Assembly: GCA_025093985.1 (NCBI GenBank)
Contig: JACAAK010000003.1
Location: forward strand, 4,278,001-4,342,000
Length of the DNA: 64,000 nt
Direction: 5' to 3'
Origin: Calvatia gigantea
Taxonomy: Eukaryota; Basidiomycota; Agaricomycetes; Agaricales; Lycoperdaceae
The first letter of the stretch is position 1. Every line of letters begins with the position of its first letter. The notes under the pieces were generated by a model that was not told the origin of the DNA, did not search any database, and worked only from the letters and a program-made list of their open reading frames with translations. Shown one piece after another: positions 22,881 to 33,058 of the stretch. The position numbers and the translations under genes were made by a program.

Positions 22881-25800
22881 GGTGCAGGATGAGGATAGAA
22901 GGTCGAGAAAGACATTAAGTAGTATTCGGAGCACGACGAACCCAAGCTAACGGACGGTTACGCCTCGGGCGAAACGATAGTCTGGTAGCATTCTCTCCTT
23001 TTCTTGGCTCATCCATATGTGGCACATCCCGATCAACGTTCCGCCGGATTGTGCCGGTCCACCTCCGACAGACTCATCCGATGGCATCCGGCAAGTGTTT
23101 TGTTCCAGTGTTGTGGCTACAACTTCATATGTCTCAGAGCCATATAACTTTAAAAATATAAACACATATTGCTCAAAGCTTAAGCTACTGTTATTCTGTT
23201 CCCAACCCTATACTCGTTCATAACTATTTTGGAATTCAAACTCTATGAAGTTCCAGCATGGTCCCATCCTGTCTGGCGCCGATCCCGAGACAGCGGTAGG
23301 ACAGCCTCCAGAGTGCATGCCGAGCCAACAGAAAAATCTCGAAGGTCTAGGAGGAATCCCTGAGATTTCTATATCGTCTCCCGTAGGACGTTTGACCATG
23401 CTCCGGCTTTGGACAGTGTCGTCTTGGACAATTATCCCAGCTCCTCCAGTTTCCACCTGGGATTACTCGAGCATACAAGTAAGATGCGGTGGTTTGAATC
23501 AACGTAAGACCACCCAAGCCCGTCCCTTAGGTAATGTGCCTCCGGTCAAGGTATGAGGAAACCGAAGCTTAGGCCTTAGGGTTCGCTGAGGTATGTAACG
23601 AGCAGGTGAATGGGAGGCGTTGCACGTGATGTAAGTCCCTTCTGTTCCTGTGGCTCCTCACTTCCGCCTTGGCAGAAACCAACATACTTGTCGGCAACGC
23701 AGAAACCGCTTGGGTCAAATATATGCGATAGTCTAGGTGGAGAGCTATTCTCGATGTGGCTTAGTTCTTTGCGTTGTATTTCTTAACACAAGAGCTGCTA
23801 AAACATTATGCGATTCCATTCGGGTCTGGGCATTGAAGAGAGCTGAATGAGAAGCGTGGATCTCGATGGTGGGCGCCCAAGTGTTGTTAAGACGCCAAAC
23901 AGCGCTTTTTTTCGTGAGCGTTTAGTATAGATGCTTCTAGCAGTGCCAGAATCAGGGCGACTTAGGAGTAGGTGAGGTAAATTGTGAGCGCCGAGAGCAC
24001 ATGGTTGTGCTCAGATCCCCCCCTTATCACGACAGAATCAACATCACTCGATGCTTATACCAGAACAGCAATGATTGAACATACCATTTAAAAAGGATGT
24101 GCGTCTTCATGTGACGAACTTTAGGATCGGATCTTGAACCGGAACCCTAACTTTGCTCATAGAGTGCTCCATTGACGTCAGGTTCAGCTCAACACACGCC
24201 CAGTCTAAAACTCACATTTACACGCAGCGGCCCCCTAAGCTAGAATTGAGCGCTTTATCATGGGAGTTTGATGTCTGATCAACCCGACCAATGTCCGCAG
24301 CATCGTAGAACTGAATTAACCATGGACTATACGGATTCCTTCTAAACTGGATGACAACTCGAAAGGAGTAGAGAGGTTATGAGTCCGCTGGAAATTTGGG
24401 GGTTCCATCGTTTATTCCGTGGAGCGCTCGGATGGAGCGCCCTTCTCTGTGGGGGAAGTTCAATCACCACGCTTCATTCGCGTGGCTATGACGGAATGTG
24501 GGGATTGTCGTGATGAACACATCAACTATTCCTTAGAGGAGCGCGCGCACCATGTTAATGGAGCTTTTCGCGAGTTCCGATTTGGTGGGACGTAAGCCGT
24601 CGCTCGCGTGGCTTCGGGATAGTCCATGGGGCCTGAAAATCCTGAACAGAATATAGCAGCGAATTCCACCGACAGAATATATTGGCATGGATTTGCTGCC
24701 CTCGTGCGCAGTCCCAAATCCATACCATACCTGACAGGTGGGGAATAGAAGGGTATCTGACGTCAAAGTTGTACAAGATATGAATTTACCAACACTTGAA
24801 TGGTAAATTTTACAGTTCGGGTGCGAACACGCTTCAATCATTTGGGTCGATAGATGCGTATCATGCCCCAGGGGGTATGCGCAAGGTCGTCGGGGTTCGG
24901 GAGAAACGTGGGTGGTATGGCCGCATAAACTTCTTTGAAATTTCTATTAGAACGCCCCAAGACCTTCCGAAACAGCACCAGGTACCCTCCACGGCGCACC
25001 TGACGGTATATTTAAAATTGTCAACAGAGAAGTAACAGCAGCACCAGAAACGAGGAACACGACCGAAGAGATTGAGATCAAGAATTTCTGGAAGACACAG
25101 AACAGCACCCTGAACAACCCCGCCGTTTTTGGGAGGCAAACACACGACCAACCCAGGGTTCCCGAAGGATAATGTGCAGGACAGAAGCACAACCTTGCTT
25201 GCCGTTCCGAAATAGCCGCGCCATACGCTGCTAATGGTAACAGCATCAGGTTCACTGGTGGGGACTTGCAGGAATATAGGATTGACGAGTGGGGGTTGGC
25301 GTTCCGTTCGGGTAGGGTGGGGATGTCGCGTGGCCTGCCCGCGAAAGAAGACTGTTTCTCATCATTACGTTGTCTGAAAATCAAGGTTTTGGGGTCAAGC
25401 CAGCGCTCATGAGCATCGGGTGGAAAAATCTTGAATTGGGAAAGAAGTTCGTCAGCAGTGATATCCTGTTAAGTTGTTAGTGTCAGCGGCGCTATTTCCT
25501 TGGGAAGGACATACCCAGATGGAGTAAAGTCGATGAGATTGAGAAGGCGTTGGCCTTCCGTACGTGAAAAGATGCAAAAGGTCCGTTACGGTGCTGTAGA
25601 ATTAACGTGCGAGTATCCTGAGGGTGTATGAGGGTTGATGTCATATGGGTAGTTATTTGTGTCCTTTTAACAATTTAACGAGCCTCGCGCACGTTTTTGT
25701 GACAATATACACAGCCTTCCGCACCCCTTTTCAGGTTAATGCACCATTGGCTGGCGCAAATTGTCGAGGTTCCGGTGTCGTAGTGACAGCAAAAGTGCCA

Positions 25801-26100
25801 AACTGCCTGCCAAAGTCTTGCCAACAGGGGGCAGGACACGGTCATTTCATCGAATGGAAACGCAACCAAAAAGAATTATGGAAAGCGGGGTGGGGGCATA
25901 AAAAATTATTTCACAATCGGGACGATTGTCACGCGCAGTCGGAACCAGTTGAAGGAATGAGAGCTGTTGAGAGCCCTGAACGATTGAGTGACGATACGAT
26001 CCGATGGATCTCTCTAGTCCAAAAACATGTCGGACGCCTGCACCCTTTTTTCCCCTAGGAAGCGGACGGACGTCGTCCTAGCAGCAAGTCGGGCGGAATC
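22881..26100. other. Poorly resolved 3.2-kb region
   Basis: I cannot support a complete gene. Open frames exist near 23245-23556 (+), 23208-23456 (-) and 24526-24841 (-), but none carries a motif I recognise, and frames on opposite strands compete. The DUF6534-like gene elsewhere in this window shows that genes with tiny exons can hide in such stretches. Confidence 0.4.
24861..25644 (-). CDS. Possible hypothetical gene or gene relic
   Basis: An ATG at 25644 starts an open frame with an intron-like GT...TTAACAG stretch following. After the AG, a minus-strand frame reads DITADELLSQFKIFPPDAHE, then a long open stretch to 24947 rich in Leu, Val, Cys and Phe that could form membrane segments. A second frame is also open from 25190 to 24861, so the true frame is unclear. 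The join between the first piece and DITADELL is not in phase. I do not recognise the family. It could be a short membrane protein, or a decayed one. Confidence 0.25.
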
Positions 26101-26146
26101 TAATGCGACCAAAACATCCAGAACCCGGCTTCCGGATAAGTTCATG

Positions 26147-26166
26147 CCCCCCCCCCCCCCCCCCCC
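26147..26166. repeat. C20 homopolymer
   Basis: Twenty consecutive C, about 70 nt upstream of the TATA box of the next gene. Length in the assembly may be inexact. Confidence 0.8.
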
Positions 26167-26234
26167 GACGAAATAATTCTTCATCACAACGGCAGTTTCC
26201 AGAACAGCTACCAGTCACAACACAATCTGCCAAG

Positions 26235-26242
26235 TATATAAA
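26235..26242 (+). promoter_or_regulatory. TATA box (TATATAAA)
   Basis: A canonical TATA box 116 nt upstream of the ATG at 26351, on the same strand and within a GC-rich context. Confidence 0.6.
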
Positions 26243-26350
26243 GGCCCGACGGTGCGTTCAAATTTCGACGTGGAAGTCCTCGCAATTCGGACCACCACAT
26301 AAAAGCAGCCGACTTCGTGCTCTTTGAAAAACATCCCCACTCCCTTTGCA

Positions 26351-26911
26351 ATGGATTACAATCACCAACAGTTTTCCGGCTCTAGCCGTTCCATGCAAAA
26401 CGCATACATCAGCAGTCATCATGTTCGCGGTAGACGGTCGGGTGTGGTGAACCTCCCAGGCATTCACCCCTCTCCACTTGTCCTCGATGAACCACTGCCT
26501 CCCGTTCCATTTCTCAAGGGTTCGGGGCATTTGCACCCACACCTGCGATGGGGAGACTGGCGCGAACTCCCTTCGCGTCGATCATACCGGTCGCGCCCCG
26601 CCACACAGGATGCGCTTCAGAGTCCGGCAACGTCGCCAGAGCAAGGGATGCTCATGATGCTCGTCAATATCAATGGAATTCAGCACGAAGTGTTGATTGG
26701 CCCGCGAACACCGAACGCGACTGCCGTGTCAGTGTCTGACGTGGTAGAGGCTGTGGAATACGAGGCACGAAGGGCGGCAGGGCAACGTCCCGCAGGGGGA
26801 AGCTACCCCTACAACGGCCATGCGATCCGTCGAGGACCTGGTGGCATATGGGAATGGTGCGGACTTGACGAGTCGCCCAATGAAGACGATATTTGGGTTC
26901 TCTACCTCTGA
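26351..26911 (+). CDS. DUF6699-like hypothetical protein
   Basis: A single-exon gene of 186 residues. The N-terminal 60 residues are polar with Pro-rich patches. The rest has the layout of the basidiomycete DUF6699 domain. HLHPHLRW at about residue 59 is followed by ATQDALQSPATSPEQG. Next comes a beta-strand pair ending in the hydrophobic/TVxDV-like segment AVSVSDVVEAVEYEARRAAG at about 125-145. The end, WCGLDESPNEDDIWVLYL, includes the characteristic late GL. DUF6699 proteins have no known function. The start fits the first ATG after a TATA box. There is no signal peptide and no membrane segment. Assignment rests on pattern only, so the family name is tentative while the gene itself is well supported. 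Confidence 0.65.
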   Translation: MDYNHQQFSGSSRSMQNAYISSHHVRGRRSGVVNLPGIHPSPLVLDEPLPPVPFLKGSGHLHPHLRWGDWRELPSRRSYRSRPATQDALQSPATSPEQGMLMMLVNINGIQHEVLIGPRTPNATAVSVSDVVEAVEYEARRAAGQRPAGGSYPYNGHAIRRGPGGIWEWCGLDESPNEDDIWVLYL

Positions 26912-27381
26912 ACAGAAAATAGCTATAGATGATACCCCTATCCCAAAGAAAAAGACCGTGTTAGACTAAACTTTTCTGTATGCTTGTACCGAGTGCGCAC
27001 CGAGGCTATTAAACGATTTGGTGAATTAAAATGGAAATAAGGGTGGGAACCGCGGCGATAGCATTTCAAGTCAATTATACAGATCTGTGAGCGCGGTCCC
27101 GAGCCAATATGAATTATAAACCCGGCAGATGCAGCCTGGAAAAGGTGGCCAGTTGTGGACAGCAGTGGAGTGCTAACGGTGGGAGGAGACGAAGGTGTAA
27201 CCAACCGTTCCCGTCATCGCTGTCAAACAGCTTTCCGAAAAATTTCCGGCTCACGGGCCGCCGCCACAACCCCGCTACCATTCAAACGCATACACTGCCT
27301 CGATGACGATCTCCGACCGCAAAAACACATGTCAAGTCAGCGTTGTGTTTCTGTAAAGTGGACTCTGGTAAAGATACATAT
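26912..27381. other. Convergent 3' region
   Basis: 470 nt between the stop codons of the DUF6699-like gene (+) and the amidohydrolase (-). Only shadow frames are present, and both 3' UTRs are expected here. Confidence 0.4.
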
Positions 27382-29096
27382 CTATTCCCTAGCCCATTTC
27401 ACAATTTTTCCGTCTTTGATGACCAACTTAATGCCGTCGGTGACGGCGAACTCGAATTCCTGTGTAGTTCCGGACAAATTCCCCTCAATACCAACGAGGT
27501 CGGCAGCCCACCCTCTTCGAATGACGCCGAATGGAACGCCACGGTCAATATCAGAAACTTTGCTTGGGGTCTCCTCTAGTTCTCTAATCCGTTTTTGGCC
27601 TTCCTCCCCTTCCCACTCAGAACCCCTGACGCACTCCCAGCCCCCGAGAGTTGCCCATGACAAAATTTTCTCCCAGGGAGCACCTAGCTGGCGCATTAAG
27701 ACTAGTTCCGTGGCGTTCTCACCATGATTGAATACCCCCGTATCTCCTCCGCAGGCTACATTTTCCAGTCCCTCTTCAATTACGGCCTTGACAAATGTCT
27801 CCTTTGCCCTTTCCCAGGATGTTTTACCCTGACCTTTTCTATTCTGCAATGTATGAAAGGCGGCCAAGGTAGGCACCCACTTGGTCCTTTCCGCCGCTCC
27901 AGCAAGCTGTTTGATCAAGCCGGCATCTTGAACTTCGCTAAGGTAAATTTCCGCACCGTGCTCAATGCTATCCACACCCAAATCTAGGAGATCTTTTACT
28001 GCAGCCCCTGTGGATGCATGAGCGGCGACCTTTACACCAAGATTATGGGCTGTTGTTATCATAGCCTCCAGTTCCTGGCGATTGAACGTGGGGATGGACC
28101 TCGAACTCAGTGACGGTGAGACATCTGCCATTTGCGCTCGCACACGATAGTCTGCATCGTTGAGTATACCCAAAAACACCGGACGCGCGCCGGACTCACC
28201 AGCGTAAATCTGGAATGGATGTCCTCAGGTGAACGCCCATAAAGCACAAAGCAGTGAAACGCAAGCACCTTTATCCAATCGGATCCCACACCGATTTGCC
28301 TCCTCACCTCGTGAATGCAACCATCAATGCCGTCCGCCGCTTGCGCCCCCATCACGCCTTCTATACCATCATGCGAAGGGTATAGTGAGCTTTTGGGCCC
28401 TGGCCGCAGTTGTTGGGTTAACACAAGCACCCCATCCCAGAGATTTGCATACCGTAAGAGCCTGTAGTGACGACCGCGCGGTTGGCACAATAGTACCGTG
28501 GACCGGGAATAATTGGTTTGTGGCCTGACAAGCATTTTCGAAGCCCTATATCAGCATCAAGTGCACCTTCTGTCCCCAAATCTCTGATGGTGAAATATGG
28601 ATAATCAGAACTCCGTCATCTTCGTCCCCGTTCCACAATCAGAGAATTTACCTCACTGTCGTAAAACCAGCCATGAGTGTATTCCGAGCGTGAACCGTCG
28701 CTCTGATGGTTCGCTCGGCGAGACTCTCTTTAGTTACTTGATCATTCCAGGGTGTCTCGGAATATGCATGCAGGAATATTGGAAATCAGTCAAACTGGTT
28801 CGTCAGCTTAGGTCAACGAAGGCATATCCGATCTTACGGTGTACATGGGCATCAACGAACCCCGGAACCAAAGTCCACTGCCCTAAATCTATAAGCTCCA
28901 TATCTTCGACACGCTGCGCCTGCTGAAACTCATTGAGGTTGACGACATCTAAGATTACCCCCAATTCTCTATCAATGATGATCACTTGGCTCTCGACTAA
29001 TTTTCGGGCGCGCGAATCAAAGAGCTTCCCAGCCAAGATTCCATAGACCTGTCCGCCATCTTTAGTGGTCCCTCCCGCCGAGTTGGATGTCCCCAT
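27382..29096 (-). CDS. Metal-dependent amidohydrolase, Xaa-Pro dipeptidase-like
   Basis: A member of the amidohydrolase (TIM-barrel) superfamily, close to the imidazolonepropionase/Xaa-Pro dipeptidase branch. Exons are 29096..28838, 28778..28652, 28583..28453, 28399..28269, 28209..28200 (10 nt) and 28151..27382, giving 475 residues. The metal site is complete. FVDAHVH supplies the HxH and SDWIKIYADYR the carboxylated Lys. VAAHAST and SIEHGAEI supply the two later His, and CGGDTGVFNH the Asp. The C-terminal strand GVIRRGWAADLVGIEGN is typical. Phases are consistent throughout. Intron 1 (28837-28779) has a good GT donor but ends in AA instead of AG. Cutting there restores HVHLFLHAYSE, and retaining the intron gives a stop. 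The gene may therefore be inactivated by one base or misread. The substrate is unknown; small peptides or cyclic amides are likely. Confidence 0.85.
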
Positions 29097-31422
29097 CGTG
29101 AAGCCGAACTAGGGTCGTACAAGGGAAAGTCTAGAAAGGGCATAATCATTCAATCAAACCACATGCACAAATTTGGGTGGGAACTGCCCCTGTTTGCTTC
29201 CAAGCCCCGGAATAGCTTATGAGAACTGGCAACACCCCAAGAATCTATAGCCACAATGAGGATAAGACGCTATATCGCCATTGGTCAAAGAGCGGTCTTC
29301 TTACCCTCTGGGAGGGGGGGGGGTGATGCCGTTATACGAGTACTGGTGTATCTCTCCGCTGAGTAGACCAATTCTTATTTTTTGTAATCAGATTGTGCAA
29401 CGTTCTGTAGCTGCATCCCAAAGTCTTCGAACTTCTGGCTTGTTAAAGCTTAACCCAACTCGTGGGGAGCTTGTGGTAAGACTATCCGACTCTTGCGCGT
29501 CATAGCTGTCTCACGTTATGGTCATCTACAATTGCTTCCTCTGATAGGAACTAACCATTGAACAAGGATAATGATTGGGCCATCGATTTCCTGATGTGCC
29601 TAATACAGCTGCAAATACGGACAGGTTTCTCGCGGGTCGCTACTACGGCAGGTAATTCCATTACCACTTACAACAAATACAATGACGCACACAAGAGTCT
29701 CGACCTGGCATCTCCGAAGATCTGCCCAACTTGGAGCTAGTATGTAAAGTCTCCGCCGTTTACGATGCAGAAGTGATAACTGAGTACAACACCGAAGTCC
29801 AATTTCGCAGCCACAAGTCGGTCTGAACAAAGCAAAAATGTTCATACGGCGAGCTAATGGTTTGTATTAGATATCAGTGGACCGTGCCTGGGCCCTCGCT
29901 AATGATGATGATCGATGAGTGGTTGCCGAAATTGGCTTCCGTATTGGCCTTTCAGCGGGACCTAGACTCCATTCCGTCTTACCGGAATTGTAAATCTACC
30001 TCTCAAGGTAACCGAACCAACTAGAAAGCTTCCATATAAGCAATTTGAGGGTTAATACAGCGAGATTGAACGAGGCTGCTCGTGATTGGCTCCACGGACT
30101 CAGTGACTTCATCACGTTTTCCTTCAATTTCCGGTTTTCTCTTCGCGCTTAGTGAACTAGTGACCTGTCGGCTTTGTATTGATTTTTGTCTAGAATGTTA
30201 TTCTATTAACTGAAGTCTGACATCGGACCCCGTTACAAAACACACGTTGAATACCGAACCCTCTGCTCCACCGACCGTCCTGTTGCTTGTCGTTTTCAAA
30301 CACTGTTGCTAGAAATTGCAGAGTCTCGGCCGCGTTGATGAAACTCTTTTTGGGTTTGTAACAAAATATCTGGCTCCATGTTGCAGTTGATTGATAGGCG
30401 CTGTTCGTTTGTCACAGCGCCTAAGTTGGCACAGGGCGGATAAATCAATAAGTCCAGCCGCGTATCTGTAATTACTATCACGACACCTTCCTTTTGTATC
30501 GAGGGTTGGTTGAACGTCGAACATCTATACTCCCCCCCCTTCGGCTTCCGCATAGGAACAGAAGATTTTTGAATATGTCGTCAACAAATGTTGCGCCTGA
30601 ATTAATAACACCGACGCAATAATCTCTGAACGCCCTTCGTCACCCGAGCAACAAGACTACAAGACGAATGTCGGCTTATCCCTTCTTCGGCAGCTATCCC
30701 CTCGTCGACAGAGACCACTACCCCATGATGTTCGCGTCGGGTGCAGACGTCTAATGATTCCGAATTCCGTCAGAACCGCACCCTGCTGTTCCAACTTCTG
30801 CAGCCCCGCCATTCCCAAGGTCCACGTCAACCATTTATATCCACGAAGCATCGTGCTTCCAGCCGACGGCCCTGTCTGAATAGGGACGGTGTCTTCCCGT
30901 CTTTGGCATTTGAATTTGGCCTTGTACTCGTATTGTACATACTCAAGCTTAGCTTGGAGCTTGGAGGGTCGGGATGCCATGTGCCAGAGACTTTTCCTTC
31001 GGTTTCTTTTCGGTTTCTTTTTTTCTCCATGTGGGCTACCAATGCTAGACACTATTTACCCAATAACCTGTAACAGATCTTTCAACCTCCCTGAATGAAG
31101 TGGTCTTGTAGCTGGACCTCCCCATTCTTCGGGCCTAGGGTCACCCGGCGACGCCACGCGCCTGCCCGCCACCACATATCAAAAGTGCAAACAACCTCTC
31201 AAACCCTACCGAGCTAAAGGCTCTATATCGTATACGCAGTATCGTTAATAACGGCTTGTCTAAACCCCCTCAAGCTGGACCTCTCCGAATCACCATCGCC
31301 ATTGTCAAAGCTTAACTGTACTCAAAATCTAACCCTTACTTCATCTACACACACCCCTCCCCCCCAAACTGGGCAGCCACAAAGAACTCAACACCGGGGC
31401 TCAGACTTGCAAGGATAAATTG

Positions 31423-31462
31423 ATGAGACGGCACGACACGACACGAAACGGCACGACAAGAC
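31423..31462. repeat. Short degenerate CACGA/CGGCACGACA repeat
   Basis: About eight imperfect copies of a 5-nt CACGA-like unit in tandem. No coding role is visible. Confidence 0.6.
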
Positions 31463-32902
31463 GCCGTCCATGTATGATGGTCTTCGAAGAAGGTACTTAG
31501 CAATTGTGATCAAACTTTCCTCTCGATGCATGCCCATTCTGTTCCCAGTTTGCGTCGCGGATCGCAGCCCGGAATAGGCAAGACCTCGAGCGTTTGAGCT
31601 TTGAGTGAGAGGCTCCCCCTAGAGGGCTACATCCCAGGTACTCGGCGCGACCCGCTCGAATCTCCAAACGCAAGCTTTCGAAGAAACATGCTTCCCCCCA
31701 CCATCACCCCTGCCGACGAAATAGACTATTTTTTATGCATGTATGTATGTAGACGTCACTTCTCGTTCGTGTTTCTTGCGCTTTTTTTTTCCCATTTCAG
31801 ATTCGCGTAGGGGTATACTGTATTGCTCTCTTCCGCAAACTCGTTGTATGCACGCCAAACCATTGTATAACGTCGTTGTACGAATAAACTTGCCGCTCAG
31901 ATCGTTGCATAGAATGGAAGCTTCAAGCTGGCGAAAGTCATAAAACTCCGCCCCCTTTCCATCCCCTTCGGGGGCTCACGATCGAACGCCGCTCTGGGTC
32001 AATGGAGCTAGCGTAGTTTGTTATGTATTCGTATCAAGGTGCAATCCCTAAACTTGGGACACAATAGTATAGCGAAGTGTTGAGTAAAAGTCATTACCGC
32101 TTCTGCCCGCATTTATGAACCGTTCATTCGAGGAGTGAATTTACTTACCACTGCAAGGATATTCGGAGCAGAAGATGCCGAAAGTCCGCGACGCAAACAC
32201 ACATATAGAGACATGAAGCCTGAAGTGAAGCTCCCCCCGAATATGAATGAGCAAGTTGAACGTTGATGTTTCATGAAGTCACTAGTCATCTCCGGTCTCC
32301 GTTTCTGTGGGCTGCGCTAGGTGCCTGCAGTCGGAAGTGTTCTTCTTAGAAGTTCTTTGAGTGATCTGTTCATTAGAAGCCAAACACAAGGTATTGCGCG
32401 GTGATGCTCATGCGGAGAAACAAGGGAAGTAATGTTCGTAGACGAAAACGATGCAATTGGTCCTTGGACATGTACTGTATGTAGGTCGTATGCGTGTATG
32501 TATGAATGCAGAACTAGGGGATATAGCAAGTGCGGAAGTCGTGACAATAGTATGAGAAGAATGCGGGTAAAGAGGTCTATAGATAGGAAACGCTGGTATG
32601 GAGTGCATTGAGAAACAACAGAGCGAATCGGGAGCTAGTGTGCATGCGGCAGAAATGGTACAGCTAAACAAACAGTCGATGAACGTTGACAAACAGGAAC
32701 GGATAGAACGGACAGGAAGCCAACAAGATAGGGCATAAGGCATAAAATCAAAACAATGAGGCTCGGAAGAGCAAGAAAAAAAACCAAGTCGGGGAGGGCC
32801 GTCCACGTAGACGCGGCTATCCTATCGTACACCTAGGGCGCACTTTGTTCCGTGTAACAACCAAATGTCCATCCGTGAAAGATGTGACCCATGAATGGAA
32901 AA

Positions 32903-32927
32903 GTTCTAGCGCTAAAGGCGCTAGAAC
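32903..32927. other. Perfect 10-bp hairpin downstream of the F-box gene
   Basis: GTTCTAGCGC (32903-32912), loop TAAAG, then its exact reverse complement (32918-32927). It lies about 130 nt past the stop codon of the F-box gene, so it probably sits in that transcript's 3' UTR and could be an RNA stem-loop. Confidence 0.6.
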
Positions 32928-33058
32928 AATCCGGACTCTGGCCCGAACATTCTTCGAAGTCCGAAAACAGCAGCAGACTCACGAAGTGAACCAACTAATC
33001 CGGATTCCTCAGCCAATCAAACGTAACACCAACGATGCATAGCGGGGCACGGGCGTCT

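Larger units (their letters stand above)
29097..33058. other. Long gene-poor region
   Basis: Almost 4 kb without a supported gene. Overlapping frames at 30657-31052 (-) and 30741-31073 (+) have no motif. A CACGA-type short repeat and a perfect hairpin are listed separately. From 31330 on, base composition becomes C/T rich on the plus strand, and a 3' UTR for the F-box gene probably occupies the last few hundred bases. Confidence 0.4.

Noticed and set aside
23208..23556. Competing plus and minus frames of 83-103 codons
   Set aside because: Neither has conserved motifs or convincing splice partners.
26147..26166. C20 run considered as a functional element
   Set aside because: Homopolymers of this kind are common in this sequence (C14 at 11927, G13 at 21659) and are prone to assembly artefacts.
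30657..31073. Overlapping 131- and 110-codon frames on opposite strands
   Set aside because: Both are basic or hydrophobic without domain signals. Overlap on both strands suggests compositional chance.
31429..31462. CACGA repeat considered as a CRISPR-like or telomeric array
   Set aside because: The units are 5 nt and degenerate with no spacers. The unit does not resemble a fungal telomere repeat.
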